From contig CANFIC010000002.1 in NCBI GenBank assembly GCA_947446685.1, positions 1 to 43,258 of the forward strand: 43,258 nucleotides of DNA. Direction: 5' to 3'. Below are positions 1 to 7,659 of the stretch, one piece after another; within the stretch, counting starts at the first letter, position 1; each line of letters starts with the position of its first letter. The DNA comes from Burkholderiales bacterium (GTDB taxonomy: Bacteria; Pseudomonadota; Gammaproteobacteria; Burkholderiales; Burkholderiaceae_C). The translations under genes were made by a program, and so were the position numbers. The notes beneath the pieces were generated by a model. The model saw only the letters and a list, made by a program, of their open reading frames with translations. It was not told the DNA's origin and ran no database searches.

Positions 1-444
1 TTCGTGCTGACTGTTGAAAACATGCGGATCCCGGTCGAAACGCAGGAATTCGCGATCAATATGTCGAACCAGCGCCATTGGGATGCGCCGATGCAGCGCT
101 ATGTCGAGGAATGCCTGGCAGGCACCACCGGGCCGCGCGGCAAGGATTTCAATATGCGCTGGATTGCCTCGATGGTCGCCGATGTGCACCGCATCCTGAC
201 CCGCGGCGGCATCTTCATCTACCCCTGGGACAAGCGCGAACCGCACCGTGCCGGCAAGTTGCGCCTGCTCTACGAAGCCAACCCGCTGGCCTTCCTGGTC
301 GAACAAGCCGGCGGCGCCGCCACCAACGGCCGGCAACGCATCCTCGATCTGCAACCCACGCAGTTGCACGAGCGGGTCGCCGTCATGCTCGGTTCCAAAC
401 GCGAAGTCGAACGCGTCACGGCCTACCATCTACAAGCCGAATGA
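1..444 (+). CDS. fbp: Fructose-1,6-bisphosphatase class I, C-terminal part (5' end outside window)
   Basis: The open frame enters from the window edge and ends at TGA 442-444, so only the last 147 codons are present. The product hydrolyses fructose-1,6-bisphosphate to fructose-6-phosphate in gluconeogenesis (cytosol). The segment shows the class I FBPase C-terminal signature: [13 protein letters not shown], then [21 protein letters not shown], which carries the conserved Leu-Tyr-Glu metal-binding segment. The tail reads [18 protein letters not shown], also typical of bacterial class I enzymes. The methionines visible here are internal, not starts. It is a housekeeping gene 30 bp upstream of a tRNA and probably marks the conserved chromosome flanking the accessory region. 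Family assignment is firm. Confidence 0.95.
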   Translation, partial: FVLTVENMRIPVETQEFAINMSNQRHWDAPMQRYVEECLAGTTGPRGKDFNMRWIASMVADVHRILTRGGIFIYPWDKREPHRAGKLRLLYEANPLAFLVEQAGGAATNGRQRILDLQPTQLHERVAVMLGSKREVERVTAYHLQAE

Positions 445-474
445 GAATATCCTGGCTATAATTCAAGGCTTGAT

Positions 475-550
475 GCCGGTGTAGCTCAGTCGGTAGAGCA
501 GCTCATTCGTAATGAGAAGGTCGGGTGTTCGATTCATCTCTCCGGCACCA
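475..550 (+). tRNA. tRNA-Thr, anticodon CGU
   Basis: A 76-nt cloverleaf with encoded CCA can be folded by eye. Acceptor arm GCCGGTG pairs with CTCCGGC with one U-U mismatch. The D arm is GCTC/GAGC, the anticodon arm GCTCA-TTCGTAA-TGAGA has anticodon CGT, and the T arm is GGGTG-TTCGATT-CATCT. The G27-A43 mismatch also occurs in the E. coli tRNA-Thr(CGU). Accessory genes start just downstream, and tRNA 3' ends are common integration targets of tyrosine-recombinase elements, so this is the likely attachment gene. Confidence 0.95.
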
Positions 551-566
551 TAAGAAACAACAACTT

Positions 567-594
567 AGCCAACCTCACAAGGGTTGGCTTTTTT
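567..594 (+). terminator. Rho-independent terminator after tRNA-Thr
   Basis: A perfect 8-bp stem, AGCCAACC / GGTTGGCT, with a 7-nt loop is followed at once by a run of T residues. It lies 16 bp after the tRNA CCA end and should end the tRNA transcript. Confidence 0.9.
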
Positions 595-597
595 GTT

Positions 598-619
598 GGG
601 CTAGCACCGGGCTAGCACT
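598..619 (+). repeat. Two tandem 11-bp repeats (GGGCTAGCACC / GGGCTAGCACT) beside the tRNA
   Basis: GGGCTAGCACC at 598-608 is followed directly by GGGCTAGCACT at 609-619; they differ only in the last base. Each contains the palindrome GCTAGC. They start about 48 bp downstream of the tRNA 3' end, where accessory integrases often bind arm-type repeats, so they are candidate recombinase or excisionase sites. No integrase gene is visible here, so the role is inferred. Confidence 0.5.
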
Positions 620-869
620 GGATCGAGACTGCTGAACCTAAGCCGGCACCAACTCATCCAACATTTGGTTGTCGAAGCCGGCCCTGAACTGAACGGCTTT
701 GGCGAACTGCCACACAGTGACGCCAGCCGGAATCGCCCGCTGAAGGGCGCGCTTTTCAGCTACCGGTTGCTTTCGCAGGACAGGCACCAGCATGGGACGC
801 AACGACACTTCTGGTCCGAGAACGCACGGGTCTGCCTGACCCACGCAAGCGCCGAGGCGCCGTCGCGCT
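620..869. other. Stretch without a recognisable gene between the tRNA region and the first cargo gene
   Basis: A minus-strand open frame ending at 638 overlaps the solute-binding gene in another frame, and its translation resembles nothing I know. It may be a decayed remnant left at the island junction. A 9-bp copy of the tRNA 3' end (CCGGCACCA, 643-651) is present, but this is short enough to be chance. Confidence 0.4.
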
Positions 870-1622
870 TCAGGCTTTTGGTAAGGAAACCGCGACGCCT
901 TCCACACGATGGCGTTCGATGAGCCTCGCCACCAGGCCAGAGGTCTTGCAGGTCTCGACAAATCGACTCAGAAATGCTGCCGACGCTGCTTGTTTTTTTG
1001 GCACGCCGATGGCCTGCCCAATGGCGGCGAATCTTCCGGGAAGTACTTTGCTGCCTTTCCACTTTGCCTGTTGCTGCGCCAATCGCGGTCGGAGGCCGGA
1101 CAAGGCCTCCAGCCCTTGCATCTCGAACTCATGAAAGGCGGCATCTGCGCTGGAAGCATGCACCAGCTTGGCGAGTCGGATGCTGCGCCGCAGGACAAGG
1201 TCATAGGCGCTGTTCTGGACGACTGCAATGCGCACGCCCTCCCGATCGACCTGATCGACATGCACCATGCCCGAACCAGCGAGCACCAAATATGTAGCGT
1301 CCACCTCCAGGTACGGCGCGGTGAACTCGATCTCCGCCTGTCTCTCAAGCTCAACCGCCAGGAAGGCGATGTCCCAATCACCGGTGCGCGCCGCGTCGGC
1401 CATGGCGCCCGGTGATGAATACGGAACGAACTCAACCGCCAGTCCCAGTTGCCGAGCCAACTCTCTGGCCATGTCAGGTGCCACGCCCTCGCGTACCGGT
1501 CCGTCACCCTGGCTGACCAAAAGGAAGTTGGCCAGATTCAGTCCGACCTTCAGAACGCCGGAGGCGGCAAGTTCACGCCCGACCTTTTCGATCGCCTCAG
1601 ACATACCGCTTCCGGCCCTCAC
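870..1622 (-). CDS. Family-3 solute-binding-protein-like protein without signal peptide
   Basis: A 250-aa protein of the bacterial extracellular solute-binding family 3 fold (amino-acid ABC receptor type). Visible features are GVLKVGLNLANF near the N-terminus, GVAPDMARELARQLGLAVEFVPY, and the DWDIAFLAVE...IEFTAPYLEVDATYLV stretch typical of lobe I and the hinge. No hydrophobic export signal precedes the mature-like start, with either GTG 1622 (overlapping the GST stop as GTGA) or the in-frame ATG at 1604. It is the last gene of a minus-strand group FAH hydrolase, extradiol dioxygenase, GST. No ABC permease or ATPase is nearby. It may be a cytosolic ligand-binding or enzymatic derivative of the fold. 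Fold is fairly sure; function is unknown. Confidence 0.75.
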   Translation of the reverse strand: MRAGSGMSEAIEKVGRELAASGVLKVGLNLANFLLVSQGDGPVREGVAPDMARELARQLGLAVEFVPYSSPGAMADAARTGDWDIAFLAVELERQAEIEFTAPYLEVDATYLVLAGSGMVHVDQVDREGVRIAVVQNSAYDLVLRRSIRLAKLVHASSADAAFHEFEMQGLEALSGLRPRLAQQQAKWKGSKVLPGRFAAIGQAIGVPKKQAASAAFLSRFVETCKTSGLVARLIERHRVEGVAVSLPKA

Positions 1623-2392
1623 GTTGGCGCGTCTGCCGAGCGCAACCCGACTTCAGCGTACCCACCGCCTGACTCATCTGGCCAAGAGACGGCCGCCTGG
1701 AAAGAGGGGCGCGCCGCAATGCGCTGGAACCACGCGTGGACACGAGGTCGCCTATCCTGGGTCCAGAACTGTTCTGCGCCGAGCGCATTCAGCCGGAAGA
1801 AGTACGGTGCGATGGCTATGTCCGCCAAGGTCAGAGCCTCACCAACGACCCATGGACCGGGATCAAGCGCGAACTCCATGAACTCCATCAGCCGCGCTAT
1901 CGCGACCCGGGCTTCATTCAGTTCAGCTTCGCCAATCTCCCCACGAAGCGCACGGGAGTGAAGATCCTGCAGATAGGGCGTCGGCCGCCTGGCCGCCTGA
2001 ACCAGCAACTCGTCGCGAGTCCAGCGGTTGAGCAGTTTCGGCAACAGGTACTTGACCGCCGTGAGCTTGGCGATGGCGTCCAGACCCACCTCGCACTTGC
2101 GGACAAACTCCCGCATGCGCGCGGCCTGGAGCGCATCTTCCGGCACCAGTCTTGGACCGTCGAAGGCCGCGTCGATGTACTCGTTGATGATGGAGGACTC
2201 GCATACCGGCTGCCCATCGTGAACCAGCGTCGGCACCACGCCATCGGGATTGATCGCCAGGTACTCGGGCTGCATCTGATCGAACTGGAACAGGTCGACA
2301 TACCGGCTCGTCCACGGCACCCCCTTTTCCTCCAGCGCCATTCGGCAACGCACGGAGCAGACCGAACTCCAGAAGTGATACAGCTCGACCAT
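1619..2392 (-). CDS. Glutathione S-transferase family protein
   Basis: A 257-aa cytosolic GST. The N-terminal thioredoxin-like domain starts VELYHFWSSVCSVRCRMAL, with Ser residues in the position that activates glutathione. NPDGVVPTLVHDG carries the cis-Pro, and CESSIINEYID carries the Glu-Ser glutathione-binding motif. The helical C-terminal domain includes WVVGEALTLADIAIAPYFFRL, the N-capping motif region. ATG 2392 was chosen because AAAGGAAT lies just upstream; a longer in-frame start at 2440 lacks support. Its stop overlaps the start of the next gene, so the two are likely coupled. GSTs in extradiol clusters (BphK type) dehalogenate or isomerise ring-cleavage products; whether this one does so is inference. 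Confidence 0.9.
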   Translation of the reverse strand: MVELYHFWSSVCSVRCRMALEEKGVPWTSRYVDLFQFDQMQPEYLAINPDGVVPTLVHDGQPVCESSIINEYIDAAFDGPRLVPEDALQAARMREFVRKCEVGLDAIAKLTAVKYLLPKLLNRWTRDELLVQAARRPTPYLQDLHSRALRGEIGEAELNEARVAIARLMEFMEFALDPGPWVVGEALTLADIAIAPYFFRLNALGAEQFWTQDRRPRVHAWFQRIAARPSFQAAVSWPDESGGGYAEVGLRSADAPT

Positions 2393-2458
2393 AAGAATTC
2401 CTTTGTGGGATTGGCGCCGCTCTTGGACGACGTGCCGCATTGTTGAAGGGCGCAGTCC

Positions 2459-3358
2459 TCAGCCGGCCAGCGCCTCGTTGGTGCCTGCCAGGCTGAACGC
2501 GCGGGGGTCCAATACAGAGGCCCAGCTATCAAGGATCTTCGGCCCCGGCGTCAGCTGGCGTGCCTCGCGCGGACAAGCCTCCTCGAACTCTTCCATTCCG
2601 AAGCTGTACTCCAGCGTCAGACCGTCCGGATCCAGGAAGTAGAGGAAAACGCTGTCGGAAGCCACATGCCTTCCCGGTCCGAACACCACCGGCACCTCGG
2701 CGGCACGAAAGCGCGACAGGGCCTTGCCAATGTCGTCGATCTCGGAAACCATGAAGTTGACGTGGTGCAGGCTCTGTCGTGTCGATCGTCCGAAAGCCAC
2801 TCCATGGTGGTAGCGGCTCGGGAAGCACCGCATGAAGGTGACCGCCTCGCCGATGCTGTCGGACTCGCGGAAGTTGAGTACGTCGCGCCAGAAGCCAACC
2901 GCTCGCGAGGGTTCGGGCACGTTGAACACCACGTGGCCCAGTCGCTGGATCTTCGCGACCGTGGGCGCGAAGGGCCGCTGACTGTCTTCGGCCCTCACGT
3001 AGAACTCCAGCACAGCCGCGGTGTTGGGCTCGAAGATGCGAATGGCACACAAGGTTTGCCTGGCGCTGCACTCGAACTTTGGCACCAGGTGCCAAGGCAC
3101 ATGCGCCGCGTCCAGGCGGCTCTGTAGTGCAGCGAACTGCGCAACATCCTCAAGCATCAGGCCCACACGCTTCAGGCCAGCCTGTGCAGCCTGATGGAGC
3201 GAGACATTGTGGTGCTCGTCGTCACAACGGAACTGCAACTCTCCAGCAGCACCCGTGCCGACGAACTGCAGCCCGACCACGTCTTCATAGTAGCGGCGCG
3301 AACGCACCAGGTCAGTTACGTTCAGTTCAACCTGGCCAAGCTTTGCGTAGCGAGTCAT
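2459..3358 (-). CDS. Class I (VOC-fold) extradiol ring-cleavage dioxygenase, two-domain
   Basis: A 299-aa two-domain catechol 2,3-dioxygenase/BphC-type protein that would insert O2 into a catecholic ring next to the hydroxyls. The C-terminal active domain shows the Fe(II) 2-His-1-carboxylate triad by eye: H142 in LGHVVFNV, H198 or H199 in LHHVNFM, and E250 in LTLEYSFGM. A likely catalytic His lies in SRYHHGVAFG, and YFLDPDG precedes the Glu as in the family. The N-terminal half is the degenerate repeat domain. ATG 3358 has AGGA nine bases upstream; ATG 3367 is also in frame. It sits between a FAH-type hydrolase and a GST in one minus-strand group, consistent with ring cleavage followed by hydrolysis. 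Substrate is unknown. Confidence 0.92.
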   Translation of the reverse strand: MTRYAKLGQVELNVTDLVRSRRYYEDVVGLQFVGTGAAGELQFRCDDEHHNVSLHQAAQAGLKRVGLMLEDVAQFAALQSRLDAAHVPWHLVPKFECSARQTLCAIRIFEPNTAAVLEFYVRAEDSQRPFAPTVAKIQRLGHVVFNVPEPSRAVGFWRDVLNFRESDSIGEAVTFMRCFPSRYHHGVAFGRSTRQSLHHVNFMVSEIDDIGKALSRFRAAEVPVVFGPGRHVASDSVFLYFLDPDGLTLEYSFGMEEFEEACPREARQLTPGPKILDSWASVLDPRAFSLAGTNEALAG

Positions 3359-3418
3359 GGTCAGCATTCCTGCGCTTGCTGATTCGGGCGTCGGGCGCTC
3401 ATGCTTAGGCTGCGGCGA

Positions 3419-4348
3419 TCACTTCAGCGCCGCCTGGATCGTGACTTGCATGGCTCCGGTCGCTGCAGACTCCACGGTGACCACGTCACCCGGCTGAAGT
3501 CTCTCGCCCTTCGGTGAGCCCACGCCGGCGGGTGAGCCAGTCAGCATCAAATCGCCGGGCTCGATCGTGACCGCCTGGCTGACGCCGGCAATCTGCTCCT
3601 TGAGCGAATAGATCATTTGTTTGGTGGACGCTCGCTGTTTCAGCACACCGTTCACCGATAGCGTGAATTCAAAGTGGTCGCCGTTGAGAAACTCCTTGGG
3701 CACGAAGATCGGCCCGACAGGTGTCATCGCGTCCTGGCACTTGCCGAGCACGAAATTCCATTTGAAAGGGTGATCGGGTATCGCGAGTTGGTCACGTGCG
3801 GTGAAGTCGATCGCCAACGTGTAGCCGGCCACAAAGCTCATCGCGTCCTTCGCGGCGATGTCGCGCCCGCGTTTGCCAAACACTGCCACAGCTTCACCTT
3901 CCCAGTCGAAGTCCCTGCATCGAGCCGGAATGTGCACAGTAGGGCCGGGGCCCACCACGGCAGTAGAGCCGGGTTTGATGAAGAAGAAAGGAGCCACGCC
4001 CTTCACCTTCTTCAGCGTAGGCGGTGCCCCCATTTCGTCGAGGTGGTCTTGGTAGTTGGCGCCGATGCAGAACACTTTGCGCGGCAGCAACACCGGGGTA
4101 TCTAAGCGGGCCCTTGACGCTGGTATCGCCAGTTCCCTGGGTACTGCGCCCTGTTCAATCTTGACCGCCAGCCGCTTGATCTGCGGCCAGGCTTTTCCCC
4201 AGACCTGTAGATACTCGAACAGCCCGCCTGGCATGACGGTAACTCCAGCAGCGTCGGCCGAAGCGACCACCGGCCAGAACATGTCCTTGGCGAAAATGGC
4301 GGCCTGTCGTTTGCGACCGAATTTCAGTGTTGCCAATGCAAAGCTCAA
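3419..4348 (-). CDS. Fumarylacetoacetate hydrolase family protein (copy 1)
   Basis: A 309-aa FAH-superfamily protein. These enzymes hydrolyse C-C bonds or decarboxylate/hydrate dioxo acids with a divalent metal. Family landmarks are KVFCIGANYQDHLDEMG, FDWEGEAVAVFGKRG (metal-binding acidic residues), GYTLAIDFTARD, LGKCQDAMTPVGP and IEPGDLMLTGSPAGVGSPKG. The start is probably TTG 4348, since GGGAG lies eight bases upstream and no ATG fits. It is first in the group that continues to the class I dioxygenase and GST, transcribed away from the 4.35-5.07 kb control region. Processing of the ring-cleavage product is inferred from position. Two further FAH paralogues lie at 9635 and 14948. Confidence 0.9.
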   Translation of the reverse strand: MSFALATLKFGRKRQAAIFAKDMFWPVVASADAAGVTVMPGGLFEYLQVWGKAWPQIKRLAVKIEQGAVPRELAIPASRARLDTPVLLPRKVFCIGANYQDHLDEMGAPPTLKKVKGVAPFFFIKPGSTAVVGPGPTVHIPARCRDFDWEGEAVAVFGKRGRDIAAKDAMSFVAGYTLAIDFTARDQLAIPDHPFKWNFVLGKCQDAMTPVGPIFVPKEFLNGDHFEFTLSVNGVLKQRASTKQMIYSLKEQIAGVSQAVTIEPGDLMLTGSPAGVGSPKGERLQPGDVVTVESAATGAMQVTIQAALK

Positions 4349-4434
4349 TTACACACTCCCACTGGTAAGCCTCGCGGTTGGTATCGCCTTGAATGCCGCG
4401 ATCGACAGGCCAAGTCCGCCGCCCAAGTTATCGA

Positions 4435-4453
4435 GCCGGTTGATCCAACCGGC
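4435..4453. promoter_or_regulatory. Perfect 8+3+8 inverted repeat, candidate operator
   Basis: GCCGGTTG-ATC-CAACCGGC is a perfect inverted repeat with a 3-nt centre. It lies 87 bp upstream of the FAH hydrolase start (minus strand) and upstream of the monooxygenase operon. No T-run follows on either strand, so an operator is likelier than a terminator. LysR and IclR regulators are encoded in the window; which protein binds is unknown. Confidence 0.55.
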
Positions 4454-4562
4454 GAACCCGAATTACTGGATTGAAGCACCGCCTGGTTGTTCAATCAATC
4501 AAAAATGGATTCGATTTTCTGATTCCCGGAATTTGATTTGTGAATTTGCGGGCGAGTTCCAT

Positions 4563-4577
4563 CGCAGCTAAGCTGCG
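4563..4577. promoter_or_regulatory. 15-bp palindrome, candidate second operator or small hairpin
   Basis: CGCAGCT-A-AGCTGCG is perfectly symmetrical around one base and is followed by TTTAT. It lies between the first palindrome and the monooxygenase operon. The lone TTT makes it a poor terminator; a dimeric regulator site is an alternative. Confidence 0.4.
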
Positions 4578-4792
4578 TTTATGGCATGTGTCTGCAAAGC
4601 ATACGTAGCGCTGATGGCAACACCCCGAAGCCAGCCGATCGATCCGCTCCGTGGCCCCAGGATCTCAAATCCGTACATACACCACCCAACGCCATTCATT
4701 CACTGATGCTCACCCAATCGACACCACAAAGAGCCGGCGCCAGTTCGCCAGCCCGGCCCTTTGGAAGCAAGCCGACTAGCAGCGCAGCGGCC

Positions 4793-5074
4793 ATGATTGA
4801 TGCAACGCCGATCCTTAGCGGGCTCGCTGCGGTGGCATGGGTGATGCTGTTTCGTTCAGAAGCAGACGCCAACTTGTCTCATGGCGAATTGATGATCGCT
4901 TTGCTCATCACGATCTCAGTGGTCAGCGCCAACCTCTTGATGGCAGAGGACGGCGAACTATTCCTGTGGGGGTGGGCGCTTTGTTCGGGATCGGGCGGCT
5001 GCCCGGTGGAGCCCGCAGACCTGCCACTTGCCAATGCGTCAGCACTTGGGATCTGTGTTGGACCCAACGAATGA
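4793..5074 (+). CDS. Possible small membrane protein overlapping the monooxygenase start
   Basis: An open frame whose stop TGA overlaps the monooxygenase ATG as ATGA (5071-5074), the usual sign of translational coupling. From ATG 4793 it gives 93 aa with two hydrophobic stretches (about residues 5-20 and 33-51, ELMIALLITISVVSANLLM) and a Gly/Trp-rich third segment. Earlier in-frame ATGs at 4706 and 4586 would add a low-complexity N-terminus. No clear ribosome-binding site precedes 4793 and I recognise no family. It may be a real leader or accessory membrane peptide, or a fortuitous frame in the control region. Confidence 0.35.
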   Translation: MIDATPILSGLAAVAWVMLFRSEADANLSHGELMIALLITISVVSANLLMAEDGELFLWGWALCSGSGGCPVEPADLPLANASALGICVGPNE

Positions 5075-6639
5075 AGCCTTCCGACGAAGTCTACGACGTG
5101 ATCCAGATCGGCTATGGCCCAGGCGGGCAGGCCTTCACCGGATTCGCCGGTCGCCAAGGCTTGCGGGTGGCAGTATTCGAGCGCTACCCTGACCCCTACA
5201 TTCTGCCGCGCGCCACGACTGTCGATCACGAGACCATGCGCAGCTTCCAGACATTGGGGTGCGCTACCCAGATCGCTTTCGACGCCATCCGTCCTGAGAA
5301 GTACATCTTCTTCAACAAGGAGGGCAAGACCCTCATGACGGTGGACTGGAGCCGGCCCGGCGTTTCAGGATGGGCCAGCTACAACACCTACCAGCCCGAG
5401 CTCGAGAACGCACTTGATGCCGTCGCCCGCCGCCATGAGAGCGTCGAGATCCACCATGGCTGGGAGGCCATGGATATTCGCCAGGACGCCGAGTTCGCCG
5501 AGGTCACCTTGCGCGCCTACACCGAGAACGGCCCGGCGATACCTGCGCTCACCAAGACCGTTCGTGCTCGCTATGTCGTTGCAGCCGACGGCGGTAACAG
5601 TTTCGTGCGCTGGCATCTCGGCCTCGACTTCGAGGACCTCGGGTTCAGCCAGAACTGGCTCGTGACCGACTTCCGCATCAAGCGTCGCAGCGAAAGGCAT
5701 CAGTTCTGCGGACAGAACTGCGACCCCGATCGGCCGACCAGCATCGTGCCGATTGGCCAACGGCATCGACGAATGTCGTTCTACGTGAAGCCCGAAGAAA
5801 TTGACCAACCACTGAGTTCCGATCGAACCTGGGATCTCGTCAGCCCGTACTTTTCGCGCGACGACGCCGAGCTGATTCGCCACACCATGTACGTCTACCA
5901 CTCGAAGGTGTTGTGGCGCTGGCGAGAGGGCCGCGTTTTCCTGATGGGGGATGCTGCGCACCTGATGCCGCCCTACCTTGGACAGGGCTTGTGCTCGGGA
6001 ATCCGCGATGCCGCCAATCTGGCCTGGAAGCTCGCGCGGGTGCTCGGCGGCAAGGAGTCCGATGCACTGCTCGACACATACGAAGCAGAGCGCCGCCCCC
6101 ATGCCCTGGAATTGACCAAACGCTCTGCAGCGATGGGCCGGTTCGTCTGCATCGTCGATCCCGAAGAAGCGCGCAAGCGCGACTTGGCCTGCCTATCGGG
6201 CCATCGTCCACCGCAACTACCTGCGCCGCGCTTGACCGACGGCATCTTCGACTTGCCTGCGGATGGGCAGGTGGCAACGGCCACGGGCCAGCTCGGCCCG
6301 CAGGCCCGGATCATTCTCGGCGGCAAGGAAGGCCTCGCAGATGACCTGGTAGGCAGCGGCTGGCAATTGATCACGCGCTCGTCGATCGCAGGGATGATCA
6401 GCCCCGAGGCCATGGCATTCGGAGCAACTCTGCCGCTCACCGTCCTAGAGGTCGGCCCGGCAGGCAGCGGACTCGAAGCAATCGACATCGCCGGCGAATA
6501 TGCCAACTACTTCGACCTCCACGACGTCAACACCATCCTGGTACGGCCGGACTTCTATGTCTTCGGCGCAGCCAAGGCTGCGGTTGAGATAGCCGAGCTG
6601 CTGCTGCGGTTGCAAGCCAAACTCTCGGCGTATCAGTAG
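5071..6639 (+). CDS. FAD-dependent aromatic monooxygenase, MhpA/PheA type
   Basis: A 522-aa single-component flavoprotein hydroxylase of the 3-(3-hydroxyphenyl)propionate hydroxylase/phenol hydroxylase group. Such enzymes use NAD(P)H and O2 to add an ortho hydroxyl to a phenolic ring. Motifs: a Rossmann start DVIQIGYGPGGQAF (GxGxxG-like), VVAADGGNSFVRWHLGL (the DG motif), and GDAAHLMPPYLGQGLCSG (the GD motif binding the FAD ribityl chain). A C-terminal thioredoxin-like tail ends VRPDFYVFGAAK, as in MhpA. ATG 5071 was chosen over the longer in-frame start at 4837 because homology begins at this Met. It leads the plus-strand operon and supplies a plausible catechol-forming step for either dioxygenase. 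Confidence 0.92.
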   Translation: MKPSDEVYDVIQIGYGPGGQAFTGFAGRQGLRVAVFERYPDPYILPRATTVDHETMRSFQTLGCATQIAFDAIRPEKYIFFNKEGKTLMTVDWSRPGVSGWASYNTYQPELENALDAVARRHESVEIHHGWEAMDIRQDAEFAEVTLRAYTENGPAIPALTKTVRARYVVAADGGNSFVRWHLGLDFEDLGFSQNWLVTDFRIKRRSERHQFCGQNCDPDRPTSIVPIGQRHRRMSFYVKPEEIDQPLSSDRTWDLVSPYFSRDDAELIRHTMYVYHSKVLWRWREGRVFLMGDAAHLMPPYLGQGLCSGIRDAANLAWKLARVLGGKESDALLDTYEAERRPHALELTKRSAAMGRFVCIVDPEEARKRDLACLSGHRPPQLPAPRLTDGIFDLPADGQVATATGQLGPQARIILGGKEGLADDLVGSGWQLITRSSIAGMISPEAMAFGATLPLTVLEVGPAGSGLEAIDIAGEYANYFDLHDVNTILVRPDFYVFGAAKAAVEIAELLLRLQAKLSAYQ

Positions 6640-7658
6640 TGACATCAGCTTGCAACCCTAAGCGCAAGACCCCGATCGACGCGAAAGTGTCAAGGCGCCG
6701 CTTTGCAGCGGCCGCCGGCGCCGGCCTGGTTTGGCCACGGGTGATGGCTCAGGCGCCGGGCAAGGCATTGCGGGTCGTCGTTCCCTACCCCGCAGGCGGC
6801 GGGACCGATGCGATCGCCCGCCTGCTGGCCGACCGCATCGGACTGCTTGAGCGCCGCACGGTGATCGTCGATAACCGCGGCGGTGCCGGCGGACGGCTGG
6901 GAGTCCAAAGTGTCAAGCACGCTGATTCCGACGGCAGCGTGCTGCTCTTCAGCCCCGACTTCCCTTTGACTATCTATCCGCACATCTACAAGCGTCTGCC
7001 CTACGAGCTCGATGACTTCAGCGCCGTTGCTGCATGCGCCACCAGCTCATACGCCATCTGCGTCGGGCCTGCTTTGATGGACAGCATCCGGACGGTCCCG
7101 GACCTGATCGCTTGGTGCCGCACCCACCGGCAGGAGGCCCTGTATGGCAGCCCGTCGGCGGGCTCCGCGGCTCACTTCGCGGGTTTCCTCCTCGCCCGTT
7201 CGGCGGGGTTGGAACTCACGCATGTTCCCTACAAGGGCGGTGCCTCAGCCTTGCAGGATCTGATCAGCGGCCAGGTCCCGTTCAGCATCAACCCGATCGG
7301 CGAGATTCTGCAGTATGCACAGGCTGGCAGACTGCGCTTGCTGGCCACCACAGGGGCCGGCCGATCGCAACTACTGCCCGATGTGCCCACCTTGTTGGAG
7401 TCAGGCATCAAGGAATCAATCGTCACCTCTTGGGCAGGATTCTTCGTACCGGCGAGGACCCCGGCCGCAACGATCCAGCGCTTGAACGCGATGTTATCCG
7501 CCGCAATCGCTGAACCGGGGGTCACCGCCTTGCTGCAGCGACTGGGCATGGAATTGTCGGCGCCGAGCTCAAGCGCCACATTTTCGGCCGCGGTCCATGC
7601 CGACTCCGCTCGGTGGAAAGACGTGGTCCGACTCGCCGGCTTCAGTGCAGGCGATTGA
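6639..7658 (+). CDS. Tripartite tricarboxylate transporter receptor (Bug/TctC family), Tat-exported
   Basis: A 339-aa periplasmic binding protein of the Bug family that is expanded in Betaproteobacteria. It has a twin-arginine signal, VSRRRFAAAAGAGLVW, with likely cleavage after RVMAQA. The family core is visible as LRVVVPYPAGGGTDAIARLLAD, VDNRGGAGGRLGVQSV, HVPYKGGASALQDLISGQV and LPDVPTLLESGI. GTG 6639 overlaps the monooxygenase stop TAG by one base. No TctA/TctB membrane partners are in the window, so it is an orphan receptor that may work with a distant permease or as a sensor. Ligand is likely an aromatic or carboxylic acid, inferred from context. Confidence 0.93.
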   Translation: MTSACNPKRKTPIDAKVSRRRFAAAAGAGLVWPRVMAQAPGKALRVVVPYPAGGGTDAIARLLADRIGLLERRTVIVDNRGGAGGRLGVQSVKHADSDGSVLLFSPDFPLTIYPHIYKRLPYELDDFSAVAACATSSYAICVGPALMDSIRTVPDLIAWCRTHRQEALYGSPSAGSAAHFAGFLLARSAGLELTHVPYKGGASALQDLISGQVPFSINPIGEILQYAQAGRLRLLATTGAGRSQLLPDVPTLLESGIKESIVTSWAGFFVPARTPAATIQRLNAMLSAAIAEPGVTALLQRLGMELSAPSSSATFSAAVHADSARWKDVVRLAGFSAGD

Positions 7659-7659
7659 C

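Larger units (their letters stand above)
4349..5070. promoter_or_regulatory. Divergent control region between two catabolic operons
   Basis: This 0.7-kb stretch separates the minus-strand FAH/dioxygenase/GST group from the plus-strand monooxygenase operon and must hold at least one promoter for each. The part from about 4480 to 4560 is AT-rich compared with its surroundings and rich in ATTGA/TCAAT motifs. Two strong palindromes (listed separately) lie within it. The right half carries a possible small membrane-protein frame. I could not fix -10/-35 boxes with confidence. Confidence 0.65.

Noticed and set aside
643-651. CCGGCACCA copy of the tRNA 3' end, possible attachment repeat
   Set aside because: Nine bases only; flanking bases differ from the tRNA end, so chance is likely.
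638-961. Minus-strand 107-residue frame near the tRNA
   Set aside because: It overlaps the solute-binding gene in another frame, has no recognisable homology and no ribosome-binding site; kept only as a possible remnant in the gap description.
4837-5070. N-terminal extension of the flavoprotein monooxygenase
   Set aside because: Homology and the FAD motif begin just after ATG 5071, and the extension has no family similarity.
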